Assembly: GCF_037095735.1 (NCBI RefSeq)
Contig: NZ_JBAWKD010000002.1
Location: 620,001 to 684,000, forward strand
DNA: 64,000 nucleotides
Direction of reading: 5' to 3'
DNA from: Frigidibacter sp037095735
GTDB lineage: Bacteria; Pseudomonadota; Alphaproteobacteria; Rhodobacterales; Rhodobacteraceae
The translations under genes were made by a program, and so were the position numbers. The notes under the pieces were generated by a model. It was not told where the DNA came from, made no database searches, and worked only from the letters and a program-made list of their open reading frames with translations. This document shows positions 34,524 to 43,588 of the stretch, piece by piece (position 1 is the first letter of the stretch; each line of letters begins with the position of its first letter).

Positions 34524-35349
34524 GGCGATCCCCTTCTGCATTCGGCAAATCCGGGCGCGAGACTAGCAGCGGGTCCGTCAGGCACAAGCTGTTGTCATGC
34601 AGCGTCTTCGCCGGGCCGCGGGGCGGCTCCCCGCCCGGTCGGGCGCGGTGCCACCGCCTCTGCGCGGGTGCCGGCTCCGGCGGCCCCGGGGCGGTGGTTG
34701 CAATGTGCCGCGCCCCCGCGCCCCTCGCTAGGAAGGTGAGCGTGCGGATTGCGGTCCGCGTGTTCGCTTTGCCGCGTCCGGGGGCGGCCGAGAGTGCCGA
34801 GGCCCGGGTCCGCAGAAGGACGATCACCAATCCGGGGCCCGCGCCGTTCGGACGAGCGCCCGGTTCAAGGCCAAGGCGCAGGGTGCGCCAACCGGGGGCA
34901 CCTGAGGCAAGGGCGGAACGTGACATCGCGATCCCGTCCGGCGGCGGCCGCTGCGGGCCGGGTCACCCCGATCCGTCGCGACGCGGCGGGCACGGAAGCA
35001 GATCGGCGCCCCCGATCCCGCGGCCGACAAGCTGGCGCCGCTGCGGGCCGGGTCGCCGGCAAGCCGGCCGGACACAAGGCCGCGAGGAGAGTGGCGCCGG
35101 ACTTCGTCGCAAGCGCTTCGACCCCGCCGCGCGGGGATCAAAGGGGTGCGGGGCGCGCGAGAGAGCCGAGGGCGCAGCTTGCGCCACCATCCGCCCCGCT
35201 GCCTGTCCCGAGGGCGCAACCGATCGCCGGTCCCGGCATGGCTACCGGTTCGGACGATCCCAAACCGCGGCCCCCGGGCTCCCGATCCGCCACGCCGTCG
35301 TGTCCCCTGCCCGCCACGCGCGCCGCGAAGGCCCGGCGCGGGGCGCGGG
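34524..35349. other. About 0.8 kb intergenic, no gene supported
   Basis: Frames here are Arg/Pro/Gly/Ala-rich and match nothing recognisable. An 18-bp direct repeat GCCGCTGCGGGCCGGGTC occurs at 34947-34964 and 35037-35054, exactly 90 bases apart. No terminator with a T-run and no RNA gene was recognised. It may be decayed sequence. Confidence 0.5.
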
Positions 35350-36645
35350 TCAGAGCTGCCCGGAGCCGCCCTCGGCCGCGGCGGTGACCTCGCAGCGCGG
35401 GCGGCCGCCCTCGAAGAAGTCGGGCGCGACGTGGCGGGCCTCGGTCACGATCAGGTTCTGGCGCGCGTCCCAGCCCATGTCGCGTTCCCAGACCAAGGCG
35501 CCGTCGGCGGTGATCTCGAACACGCGGCCGTGCTGGGCCTCGGTGATCAGGATGTTGCCCGAGGGCAGGACCTGATGCTTGCCCCGCTGCCAGCTGTAGA
35601 AGGGCAGTGCCTCGCTTCCGGCGAAGACCACCGCGGTCTCGTGCGTCTTCGGGTCGACCCGCAGGATCCGCGAGCGGCCCGAGCCGGTGTGGTTGTCGAA
35701 GACGGTGATCGTGCCGTCGGGCTGGAAGTCGGGATCGTGCTGCTTCAGCCAAGGCCCGTGCTGATACCACTTGAAGCGCCCGGTCCGGCGGTCGGCCACC
35801 GCGATCATGTTGATCTCGCGCAGCGAGACCAGCAGGTCGCCCGGCGCGAACATCGGGAAGGCCGCGGCCATTTCGGGGGTCAGCGTCTCGACATCATTGG
35901 CGTGGAACGGGTCGCTTTCGTAGGTCAGCGGCGCCTCGCCATAGCCGACATGGGTGCGGATGCCGATGATCCCCTCCTGCCCCGCGCCGGCGCGGATCAT
36001 GTCGCCGATGCTGACAAGATCTGTGACCGCCCCCGTCTCGAGATCGACATGGGCGGCGGTGTCGCCGCGCCAAGTCAGCAGGCCGGGCGCCCCGTCGGTG
36101 CCGGGGTCGGGACTGATCGTGTGGTGGAAGTCGCCCGGCGTCGACCACATCGGGGTGCCGCAGGCGTCGAAGCGGGCGATGGCGTGGCCGCCGTCGAAGG
36201 TCGCGATCAGCGAGCCGTCGGCCTCGACCTCCATCCCGTGCAGCATGGTGTTCAGCGGGTTCGGCCCGCCCGGATCGGCCTTGGCATAGTCGATCGGCCA
36301 TTCGTGGACGACGCTGCCGCGCTCGTCGAAGAGGGTCACGGTGAAGGGCGCGCGCGCCTGATCGCGCGAGAGCCCGGCGACGAGGGTGAAGCCCGGCGTC
36401 ACCCGGTCGGGCTGCGCGACGGTGAAGCGCTCGGCCGCGCCGGGGTGGCGGGCGGGCACGAGATGGCGCGTGGGCTCGAGCCCGACATCGTTCTTCCAGT
36501 TGGCCCGCAGGTCCGCGACCGTGTCGAGCGCGAGCGTGATCTGCGGGTTCGGAAACCAGTCGTTGCGGGCCGCGACCACGCCGTAGCCGGCGGCAAGCAC
36601 CGCGACCGAGACGGCAAAGGCGGCAAAAGGGGCCTTCTCGGGCAT
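35350..36645 (-). CDS. Arylsulfotransferase (ASST) family protein
   Basis: 431 aa. A signal anchor at residues 7-26 (FAAFAVSVAVLAAGYGVVAA) places the body outside the cytoplasm. Beta-propeller-like repeats recur (LLHGMEVEADGSLIATFDGG reading, ILRVDPKTHETAVVF, LPSGNILITEAQHGRVFEI), the pattern of ASST-type proteins; FDNHTGSGRSRIL and YQHGPWLKQHDPDF hold histidines at expected places. True PAPS-independent activity is not assured in this branch. It starts 2 bases after the sulfotransferase stop, so both act together, perhaps on a surface glycan. Confidence 0.85.
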   Translation of the reverse strand: MPEKAPFAAFAVSVAVLAAGYGVVAARNDWFPNPQITLALDTVADLRANWKNDVGLEPTRHLVPARHPGAAERFTVAQPDRVTPGFTLVAGLSRDQARAPFTVTLFDERGSVVHEWPIDYAKADPGGPNPLNTMLHGMEVEADGSLIATFDGGHAIARFDACGTPMWSTPGDFHHTISPDPGTDGAPGLLTWRGDTAAHVDLETGAVTDLVSIGDMIRAGAGQEGIIGIRTHVGYGEAPLTYESDPFHANDVETLTPEMAAAFPMFAPGDLLVSLREINMIAVADRRTGRFKWYQHGPWLKQHDPDFQPDGTITVFDNHTGSGRSRILRVDPKTHETAVVFAGSEALPFYSWQRGKHQVLPSGNILITEAQHGRVFEITADGALVWERDMGWDARQNLIVTEARHVAPDFFEGGRPRCEVTAAAEGGSGQL

Positions 36646-36647
36646 GG

Positions 36648-38174
36648 TCAGGCCTCCGCCCGCGCGCGCGGGCGGCGCAGCGGCACCACCGGCGCCGGGG
36701 CGCGGATCAGGCAGCGCGCGATCAGCGCGGCATGGACCTCGCGCACGCGGGCCAGCAGCGCGCGGTCGGCGTCCTCGGGCGGCGCGGCGGGACGCGGGGC
36801 GCGGAACCGCGGCGCGGTGGCGGCAAGCGCCGCGCGGTCCTGCAGGCCCAGCGCCCGCGCCAGAACAGGCAGGTGGCGCCGGGGATCCGCGGACAGCGCG
36901 TCATGGTCAAGGAACACCGCGCCCGCCCCCGCAGTGGCCAGCACGCCCTCGTGGACGTCGGCCCAGTAGCGCAGCCAGAAGTCGGGATGCGCGGCCTCGT
37001 CCCCCGCAGGCGGGGCGCCGTCGAACAGGATCGGGCGCAGGGCCTGGCCGAATTCGAAATGGCCGATCCCCTCCATGTAGCGCCGGCCGAAGGGTTCTTG
37101 CGCGTGCAGGCGGCCGAAGCGCGCATGCTGGCGCATCAGCGAGCGGACATGCGCCATCGGGTCGCGCACCGGGATCAGCAGCGTCGCATCGGGGCAGATC
37201 CGCTGAAGGTAGCCAAGCCGCGCGATCGAGGCGTTGTTCTTGGCCAGGTAACGCTCGGCCCCCGGACGGGTGGCCACGACCTTGGCGCGGTACAGCTCGA
37301 AGAACCGCTCGAAGGCCGGGTTCGCGGCCTCTTGCGGCCAGGGGCGGATGTGGTCGCGGGCGTACTGGTCCTTCCAGAAGGCGAGCCAGGCCATCTCTTC
37401 GAAGGCCTCGGGGCTGTCGAAGCCCACGGTCAGCCCGTCGCCATGCGCCCGCTCGACCGCGTCGGCCGGCTTGCGGAAGCCGCGGGTCAGTTCGGACCAC
37501 ATCAGCGGGGCCAGCGCGAAGGGCATGTGCCGATAGGTGGCGGCGGCGAATTCGCCCTGCCGGGCCAGCACCTCGAGCAGGATCGTGGTGCCGGCGCGCG
37601 CGAGCGATGTGACGAAGACCGGGCGGCGCGCGGTGGCAAGGTCGATGCGGTCGGCGTAGCGGTCGGTCTCGACCTGGGCCAGCGCCTTCTGCAGGCCAGG
37701 CCCGGCGAAGGCCAGCCGGTGCAGGGCGCGGTCCGCCCGGCCATAGGGAATGTCGTCCGGGCGGGCGGCGCGCTCGCCCTCGGGACGCCGTCCGCGGCCT
37801 GCCTTCGGCAGCGCGACCCACAGCGCGGTGGCGATCGCGCCCGAGGCCAGCAGGAAGACCCCGTCCGAGGCCAGCGCCAGCGCCTCGGCCATCGTGTAGA
37901 GGCCAAGCGCGGCCCCCGCCCAGACGATCAGGCCCGACAGGCCCAGCGCCGCAAGGCCGATGCCGCCGATGCGGAAGAAGCCCAGGAACAGTCGCCCCGC
38001 AGCGGCGCGCATCGCCGCCTCTTTCTCGGCGTCGCCAAGATCGGGGGCGGCCATGGTGGCGCCGGCGGTCCGGGCCGTCGCCACCAGCCGCGCGCCGACA
38101 TCCTCGGCCCGCATCAGTTTCAGCGAGGTCACGAAGGCCAGCAGGCCAAGGCCCAGCGCCACCAGCGTCGCCAT
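36648..38174 (-). CDS. Membrane-anchored PAPS sulfotransferase
   Basis: 508 aa. Three N-terminal hydrophobic segments (about 2-20, 68-92, 100-122) precede a cytoplasmic sulfotransferase domain. The 5'-phosphosulfate loop is PVFVTSLARAGTTILLEVL (about 187-205), and the 3'-phosphate motif is IPVRDPMAHVRSLMRQH. It transfers sulfate from PAPS to an unknown acceptor, plausibly a lipid-linked sugar or polysaccharide. It lies 1 base from the small membrane protein gene and 2 from the ASST gene, a tight three-gene operon. Confidence 0.88.
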   Translation of the reverse strand: MATLVALGLGLLAFVTSLKLMRAEDVGARLVATARTAGATMAAPDLGDAEKEAAMRAAAGRLFLGFFRIGGIGLAALGLSGLIVWAGAALGLYTMAEALALASDGVFLLASGAIATALWVALPKAGRGRRPEGERAARPDDIPYGRADRALHRLAFAGPGLQKALAQVETDRYADRIDLATARRPVFVTSLARAGTTILLEVLARQGEFAAATYRHMPFALAPLMWSELTRGFRKPADAVERAHGDGLTVGFDSPEAFEEMAWLAFWKDQYARDHIRPWPQEAANPAFERFFELYRAKVVATRPGAERYLAKNNASIARLGYLQRICPDATLLIPVRDPMAHVRSLMRQHARFGRLHAQEPFGRRYMEGIGHFEFGQALRPILFDGAPPAGDEAAHPDFWLRYWADVHEGVLATAGAGAVFLDHDALSADPRRHLPVLARALGLQDRAALAATAPRFRAPRPAAPPEDADRALLARVREVHAALIARCLIRAPAPVVPLRRPRARAEA

Positions 38175-38175
38175 C

Positions 38176-38484
38176 TCAGCGCTCCCGATCGCCGGGCAGA
38201 TCGGTGCCCGCGGAGGTGGCCGTGGACGTTGCTGGGCGGCCGCGCCGCAGCAGCCGCTTCACCGGATACCAGACGAAGCCCACCAGCGCGAAGAAGACCG
38301 CGCCGATCAGCGCGAGCACGGTGCCGATGGCGGTCAGCCCGGCGCCGGGGCCGACATAGGCCTGCGCCATGCCGGGCAGCGCCAGCGCCAGCGCGCCGGC
38401 GAGCAGCGCCGCGAGATGGGGAGAGAGACGCCCGGACCTGCAGGCGGGACGGCGGGCGGGTTGCAGCGGGGTGGTCGGGGTCAT
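38176..38484 (-). CDS. Small membrane protein (YVGPGAG type), operon with sulfotransferase
   Basis: 102 aa, start supported by GAGGAG upstream. A hydrophobic stretch (about 26-42, HLAALLAGALALALPGM) ends in AQAYVGPGAG and could be a signal peptide. A second helix, GLTAIGTVLALIGAVFFALV, is followed by a basic WYPVKRLLRRGR. I know this pattern only as a small conserved protein next to polysaccharide or sulfotransferase genes; no function is established. First gene of the sulfation operon. Confidence 0.75.
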   Translation of the reverse strand: MTPTTPLQPARRPACRSGRLSPHLAALLAGALALALPGMAQAYVGPGAGLTAIGTVLALIGAVFFALVGFVWYPVKRLLRRGRPATSTATSAGTDLPGDRER

Positions 38485-39048
38485 GCGGGTCTCCTCTGGG
38501 GGCCGGTCCGCCGGGGGCGGGGCGGGTCCTGACAGGCGGTCCGGCGCGGCGGCGGCGGAAAACGCTTCTCCGCGGCGGGGTGTCCAATGGGTCTATGTCC
38601 TTCCCGGACCCGGGGTCCGCAGCGAATTTCGGCTGCGGCGAATTCCTGCGAGGCCGCGGCGCGCGCCGGCAGGGATCGGCCGGGGCGGCGGGCCTTGGCG
38701 CGGGGTCAAGGGGGTGGCCCCGGCGCACCCGTCACGAAGCCGCGACCGCACCGGGACCGGGGCGTGATCGCGCCGCGCGAATCCCCGCGCCGGCCCGGCA
38801 GGCAAGGGCCGCGCCGGTGCAACCATTCCCGAAACGAAGCGCTGCGCGGGCGGTGGGCGCGGGCCGCGCAAGAGGGATTCCTGCACCGCCCCCGCCTGAA
38901 TCTCCGGGCGATGGAACCGCGAGGGGTTGACGGACCTTTCGCCCATGTCCTGATAGGGCGTCGCCCTCCGGGGCGGGTCGGGCAGCTGCCGCCCGGGCCC
39001 GCATCACCCCCCCGGCAGAGCCTAAACGAACGAACGAGGTATCCCGAG
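38485..39048. other. Divergent intergenic region, no gene
   Basis: This separates the sulfation operon and the L,D-transpeptidase gene. No frame has recognisable protein features. The last 40 bases (CCTAAACGAACGAACGAGG) contain a short ACGA direct repeat and the ribosome site for the transpeptidase. Confidence 0.5.
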
Positions 39049-39933
39049 GTGATCCTTCTGAACACCCGCACCCGCCTGGCCGCTGCGGCCATCTCCCTGC
39101 TCGCGCTCGCGGCCTGCGGTGGCGGACCGGTCAACGACGCCGCGCCGCGTCCCAACAGCGTGCCGCCCGAGGTGGCCGCGCGCTACCAGGCGATGCCCGA
39201 TGGCGAATACACGATCCCGGCCGTCGATACCGGCTATCTGAACGATGCGACCGTGCGCAAGGAAGTGGCCTACAACGGTCCAGACAGCCCCGGCACCATC
39301 GTCGTCGACCCCTATGCCCGCGTGCTCTACCACGTCGAGGAAGGCGGCCGCGCGACTCGCTACGGCATCGCCGTCGGCCGCGAGGGCAAGGGCTTCTCGG
39401 GCGCCGCGGTGATCAACCGCAAGGCCGAATGGCCGCGCTGGACGCCGACCGCGAACATGGTCCGGTCCGAGCCCGAGGTCTACGGCCCCGTCGCCGGCGG
39501 CCTGCCGGGCGGTCTCGAGAACCCGCTGGGCGCGCGCGCGCTCTATCTCTACCGCGGCGGGCGTGACACCTACTACCGGATCCACGGCACCAACAACGCC
39601 TCGACCATCGGCCGCGCCACCTCGGCCGGCTGCATCCGGCTTTACAACCAGGACATTGTCGATCTCTTCGCCGCGACCGAACTGGGCTCGCCCGTGAAGG
39701 TGCGCACCCCCGACGAGTCGATGGCTCTGGAAGGCGAGATGGTCGAAGGGCCGGACGGGCTGATGATCCCGATGGCCTCGCTGAGCCCTGAAGTGCAGAA
39801 CCAGATCCGCATGGGCCAGACCCCCTGGCCGGCCTTCTTCGCCGGCAGCTCGATCAGCCCGACGAACTCGATCGGCTCCGAGGCGGCGCTGCAGGCGCAC
39901 AGCATCAACGACCAGGCGCCGCTGACCAACTGA
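39049..39933 (+). CDS. L,D-transpeptidase (YkuD) lipoprotein
   Basis: 294 aa from GTG at 39049 with GAGGT about 8 bases upstream. The N-terminus is a lipoprotein signal with lipobox LALAAC, so it is anchored on the periplasmic side. The YkuD domain has RIHGTNNASTIGRATSAGCIRL-type active site blocks: IHGTN and SAGCIRLYNQD with catalytic Cys. It likely makes 3-3 peptidoglycan cross-links or attaches proteins to peptidoglycan. The tail (after about 245) is a Ser/Gln-rich extension. A strong terminator follows. Confidence 0.93.
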   Translation: MILLNTRTRLAAAAISLLALAACGGGPVNDAAPRPNSVPPEVAARYQAMPDGEYTIPAVDTGYLNDATVRKEVAYNGPDSPGTIVVDPYARVLYHVEEGGRATRYGIAVGREGKGFSGAAVINRKAEWPRWTPTANMVRSEPEVYGPVAGGLPGGLENPLGARALYLYRGGRDTYYRIHGTNNASTIGRATSAGCIRLYNQDIVDLFAATELGSPVKVRTPDESMALEGEMVEGPDGLMIPMASLSPEVQNQIRMGQTPWPAFFAGSSISPTNSIGSEAALQAHSINDQAPLTN

Positions 39934-39956
39934 GCGCGGCGCGACGGCACGAGACG

Positions 39957-39987
39957 CGGGCGGGGGAGACCCCGCCCGTTGTCGTTT
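39957..39987 (+). terminator. Rho-independent terminator after L,D-transpeptidase
   Basis: Perfect 9-bp stem CGGGCGGGG / CCCCGCCCG with loop GAGA, then TTGTCGTTT. It begins 23 bases after the stop codon. It is the cleanest intrinsic terminator seen in the window. Confidence 0.88.
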
Positions 39988-40460
39988 GCAGGGGCCGGCC
40001 GCTGGGCCGTCTGATCGCGCGGCGGGCCGCATCCGGCCGACCCTGGTCTTTGACCGCCGGGCCCTTCCCGCATCCGCGACACGACGCCCGGCTTAGCGCT
40101 GCGACCGGCTGCCGATCCCCGGGATGCTGGACGACACCGACCGGATCCGCGGCCTGCGCCGCTCGGTCGTTCGGTCTTGGCTGGTGAAACCGCGCAGGTG
40201 GCGATGGTCCGCGAGGAACCGGGATCGAGGCCTCGCCACCCGGGCCGCCGCTGTTCGTCGACGCCCTGTTTCCCGCGAGGGCAGTGCCGGCCACGATAGT
40301 CCGGCGATCTTCGATCCTGCCTTCCCGCCGGCCGCCCGGGTCGCGCCCGGTGTCCTCGGTCGCCCCGGCCGGCCACGGCTGATCCCCTAAGGTCCTGTGG
40401 CGCCACTCGTCCGCGGCTCCCCCGCGCAGCGCCGGGCCGGAGGCCCCGGGCGCAGGGGGT
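39988..40460. other. Convergent intergenic region, no gene
   Basis: Frames on both strands are low-quality (Arg/Pro-rich, short). No RNA gene or repeat was recognised. It separates two convergent genes, each with its own terminator-like hairpin. Confidence 0.5.
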
Positions 40461-40485
40461 CCGGGGGAGGCCGCGCCTCCCCCGG
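40461..40485 (-). terminator. Strong hairpin downstream of cupin gene
   Basis: Perfect 11-bp stem CCGGGGGAGGC / GCCTCCCCCGG with loop CGC, 8 bases beyond the cupin stop. There is no T-tract on the minus strand, so termination may be incomplete or Rho-assisted. Confidence 0.65.
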
Positions 40486-40493
40486 CACCTGTT

Positions 40494-40835
40494 TCATTCG
40501 AGGATCACGAAGTCCTTCAGCATCGTCTCGACGCAGTGCCAGATCCCGGTGAACCCCGGGCGGATGATCAGGCTGGTGCCTGCGGCCAGCCGCGTCTCGC
40601 TGCCGTCGTCGCCGATCAGGATCGACAGGCCCGAGTGCACGCGGATGTATTCCCACTCGGAATAGGACACCTTCCACTTGCCGGGGGTGCATTGCCACAT
40701 GCCGCAGTAGAGCCCGTCGCGGTCCTCGGCCAGCCAGGTGGTGTGCTCGGGATCGCCCTCGATCACGATCTCCGGGTCGGGACGCTCGACCTCGGGCACC
40801 AGGGTGGAACGATCGAACGTCTGGATGGTCTGCAT
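40494..40835 (-). CDS. Cupin-domain protein (Cupin_3 type)
   Basis: 113 aa. A compact beta-barrel cupin of the (S)-ureidoglycine aminohydrolase-like/Cupin_3 type: GMWQCTPGKWKVSYSEWEYI and SGLSILIGDDGSETRLAAGT, then IIRPGFTGIWHCVETMLKDF. The usual first-motif histidines are largely replaced (only one His near WHCVE), so metal binding may be weak. It could be a small-molecule binding or sensing protein. It is monocistronic and divergent from panB. Confidence 0.85.
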   Translation of the reverse strand: MQTIQTFDRSTLVPEVERPDPEIVIEGDPEHTTWLAEDRDGLYCGMWQCTPGKWKVSYSEWEYIRVHSGLSILIGDDGSETRLAAGTSLIIRPGFTGIWHCVETMLKDFVILE

Positions 40836-41003
40836 GGGGCCTCCTCGGGCTGTCGCGCACCGGTCGCGGCGACCGGCAGGCGCAGGTCTAGCCGCCCGCG
40901 GGGGGCGCTGTCAGCCCTTGCCGGGCGACTGCGACGAAAAGGTGGTTGGAACGCGCCCCCCGCCCGTCTAGAAACCGCCGGACACCGCGGGGGAGGACGA
41001 TCC

Positions 41004-41834
41004 GTGAGCGCACAGTCGGAAGCGGGCCGCAGGCTCACCCCCTCGGAGATCCGCGCGCGCAAGGGCGGCCAGCCGATCGTCTGCCTGACCGCCTACACCA
41101 CCCCCGTCGCCCGCATCGCCGACACCGCCTGCGACCTGGTGCTGGTCGGCGATTCCGTGGGCATGGTGCTGCACGGCCTGCCCGACACGCTGGGCGTCAC
41201 GCTCGAGATGATGATCCTGCACGGCCGCGCCGTGGCCCGCGGCCTTGCCCGCGCCTGCATGGTCGTCGACCTGCCCTTCGCCAGCTACGAGGCCTCGCCC
41301 CAGCAGGCCTTCGCCGCCGCCGCCCGGGTGATGGCAGAGACCGGCGCGCAGGCGGTGAAGTTGGAGGGCGGCCAGCACATGGCGGAGACCGTCGCGTTCC
41401 TGGTGACCCGCGGCATCCCGGTCATGGGCCATGTCGGGCTGACGCCGCAGGCGGTGAACACGCTGGGCGGCTACAAGGTGCAGGGCCGTGGCGCCGCCGG
41501 CGAGCGCATCGCCGCCGACGCCCGCGCGCTGGCCGAGGCCGGGGCCTTCGCGGTCGTGCTGGAAAAGGTGCCCGAGGGGCTAGGCCGCCGGATCACCGAG
41601 GCGCTGCCCGTCCCCACCATCGGCATCGGCGCGGGCGCGGCCTGCGACGGGCAGGTCTTGGTGATCGACGACATGCTGGGCCTCTTCGCCGCGTTCCGCC
41701 CGAAGTTCGTCAAGCGCTATGCCGAGCTTGGCCGCACCGCCGAGGCCGCCGTCGCCGCCTATGCCGAAGAGGTTCGCGCGCGCCGCTTCCCCGCCCCCGA
41801 ACATGTCTTCGCCGACGAGGGAGAGACGAAATGA
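41004..41834 (+). CDS. panB: 3-methyl-2-oxobutanoate hydroxymethyltransferase
   Basis: 276 aa from GTG after GGGAGGA. PanB adds a hydroxymethyl group from methylene-THF to 2-oxoisovalerate in pantothenate synthesis. Family blocks: IVCLTAYTTPVARIADTACD, VGDSVGMVLHGLPDTLGVTL with the metal Asp, VKLEGGQHMAETV, GHVGLTPQAVNTLGGYKVQG and IGIGAGAACDGQVLVIDDM. Length is normal. Its stop overlaps the panC start (ATGA), so the two pathway enzymes are coupled. Confidence 0.97.
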   Translation: MSAQSEAGRRLTPSEIRARKGGQPIVCLTAYTTPVARIADTACDLVLVGDSVGMVLHGLPDTLGVTLEMMILHGRAVARGLARACMVVDLPFASYEASPQQAFAAAARVMAETGAQAVKLEGGQHMAETVAFLVTRGIPVMGHVGLTPQAVNTLGGYKVQGRGAAGERIAADARALAEAGAFAVVLEKVPEGLGRRITEALPVPTIGIGAGAACDGQVLVIDDMLGLFAAFRPKFVKRYAELGRTAEAAVAAYAEEVRARRFPAPEHVFADEGETK

Positions 41835-42679
41835 CCGACGCCGTCCCGATCATCCGTTCGCTGTCCCAGCTGCGCGCCCTGACGCGAGCCTGGCGCCGCG
41901 CGGGCGAGCGCATCGCGGTGGTGCCGACGATGGGCGCGCTGCACGCCGGGCACATGAGCCTGGTGACCGAGGCGAAGGCCCGGGCCGAGCGGGTGATCGT
42001 GACGATCTTCGTGAACCCCAAGCAGTTCAACAGCCGCGAGGATTACGAGAAATATCCCCGCACCGAAGAGGCCGACGCGCGGCTTCTGGCGCCCTATGCG
42101 GTCGATGCGGTCTTCGTGCCGCCCGAGGACGAGGTCTATCCGCCGGGCTTTTCGACCACCATCAGCGTCACGGGCCTGACCGGGCCGCTGGAAGGCAGCT
42201 TCCGCCCCGGGCATTTCGACGGGATGACCACGGTGGTCACCAAGCTTCTGACCATGACATCGGCTGACCGCGCGATGTTCGGCGAGAAGGACTGGCAGCA
42301 GCTGCAGGTCGTCACCCGGCTGGCGCGCGACCTGAACCTCGACTGCGAGATCGTGCCCTGCCCGACGATCCGCGAAGAGGACGGGCTGGCGCTGTCGTCG
42401 CGCAATCAGCGGCTCAGCGCCGCGGAACGCGCGATGGCCGCGGCCCTGCCCCGCGCGCTGTTCGGTGCCGCGGTCGAGATCCTCGAGGGCCGCGCGCCCG
42501 ACACCGTGCTCGAGACCGCGCGGGCGGCGATCCTTGCGGCGGGATTCGGCTCGATCGACTATCTCGAGCTGCGCGACGCCGAGACCTTCGGCCCCGCCCA
42601 TGCCGGCCGCCCCGCGCGGCTTTTCGTGGCCGCCTGGGCGGGACCGGTGCGGCTGATCGACAATATCGCCGTGGGCTGA
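41831..42679 (+). CDS. panC: Pantothenate synthetase
   Basis: 282 aa. PanC ligates pantoate and beta-alanine using ATP. The class I nucleotidyl-transferase HIGH-like motif is MGALHAGHMSLV, followed by TIFVNPKQFNSREDYEKYPR, FRPGHFDGMTTVVTKLL, FGEKDWQQLQVV and LALSSRNQRLS (KMSKS-equivalent). It overlaps the panB stop by four bases. The pantoate-forming ketopantoate reductase is not in the window. A small GC-rich inverted sequence around GGCCGTTTTGGCC follows the stop and might terminate. Confidence 0.97.
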   Translation: MTDAVPIIRSLSQLRALTRAWRRAGERIAVVPTMGALHAGHMSLVTEAKARAERVIVTIFVNPKQFNSREDYEKYPRTEEADARLLAPYAVDAVFVPPEDEVYPPGFSTTISVTGLTGPLEGSFRPGHFDGMTTVVTKLLTMTSADRAMFGEKDWQQLQVVTRLARDLNLDCEIVPCPTIREEDGLALSSRNQRLSAAERAMAAALPRALFGAAVEILEGRAPDTVLETARAAILAAGFGSIDYLELRDAETFGPAHAGRPARLFVAAWAGPVRLIDNIAVG

Positions 42680-43588
42680 GCGACGCGCAGGCCGTTTTGG
42701 CCGCGCGGGTTCGCCGCGTGGCTTCCGGCCCGGCGACGTCAGGGATCATTCCCCGCACGCCCCGCCACGGGCCGACGCGCTGGCGGCGGGGGGCGCCTGC
42801 TGCAGGCCCGCCTCCCGACGCAGGCGCCGCGCGACGCTTGGCATGCCCCGCCTGCGCAGGCCACGCGGCTTCCGCGCCCGCCGCGCGCCCAGAGATGTCC
42901 TCTTGTTCCGTCCGCGGGTCCTTTTGGAGCACCTTTGCAACGACCGAAGACGCAGCCCGGGACCGGCGGACCATCGATGGCGACCTCGACCGCGGCTCCC
43001 ATCGCCGCAGGCCCGATCCCGCGCTCATGCGGTGCCGCGGCTGGTGTTACGGCACGCAACCCGGCAGACAGCATCCGTTCAGACCGCGCTCCACGGCCCA
43101 AGCGGCACGCACCGCACCGCACCGCACCGCACCGCACCGCACCGCACCGCACCGCACCGCACCGCACCGCACCGCACCGACGCCATTCCTGCCCGGCCTA
43201 AGATGCAATCGCACTGTGCCAGCGGCCAACCCTGCGACGCGCCAGCGGCACGGACCCGACAGGCCTACCAAGGCCGCAGCAGCCGTGCCGCACGCTCCGG
43301 CTCGACACGGTCCGTGACCAGCCGAGCCGGCCCGTTACCTGCCCTGCACAGGCTCGCGCGCCCGCCCGCGCGTGTCAGACGGCTTCCGTAGCGCCGCCGC
43401 GCGCTTCCGCGCCCCCCCTGCCCCGTGCCGACCGTGGCTGTAGCCATCACACCGGCCCTCTCCTGCACGCCCCCTGCGTGCACCGTCGTGCCGGGCGTCG
43501 ATGCGCCGCCCCCTGCACGCCGGGCGGGACTGGCACCTGCCGGTCCGATCCCCCATATTGATCGCGTGGTTAACCGGGGGCAGGACCG
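42680..43588. other. 0.9-kb gene-poor region with simple repeat
   Basis: No gene supported. Overlapping frames on the plus strand are all driven by the pentanucleotide repeat at 43111-43179 (repeating Ala-Pro-His-Arg-Thr) or by Arg/Pro-rich composition. The final 40 bases contain GATCGCGTGGTTAACCGG and a GGGGGCAGGA site before the DUF1523 gene. Confidence 0.55.
43111..43179. repeat. Pentanucleotide tandem repeat (ACCGC)n
   Basis: Thirteen perfect ACCGC units plus ACCG, 69 bases, with no interruption; the preceding GCACGC is a near-unit. It lies in a noncoding stretch between panC and the DUF1523 gene. Perfect short tandem repeats of this length are prone to slippage. Confidence 0.97.

Noticed and set aside
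34592..35575. Frames of 200-330 codons in the 34.5-35.3 kb gap
   Set aside because: Arg/Pro/Gly-rich, overlapping in several phases, and running into the ASST gene on the other strand.
40461..40485. Hairpin near 40470 as a seventh member of the interspersed family
   Set aside because: It has a G/C-rich stem but lacks the CATTGG-AAATATCCC core and the second stem, so it is listed as a terminator-like hairpin.
42935..43391. Overlapping frames carrying repeated Ala-Pro-His-Arg-Thr
   Set aside because: The repeat peptide arises from the (ACCGC)n tract in every frame; flanks have no protein features or ribosome site.
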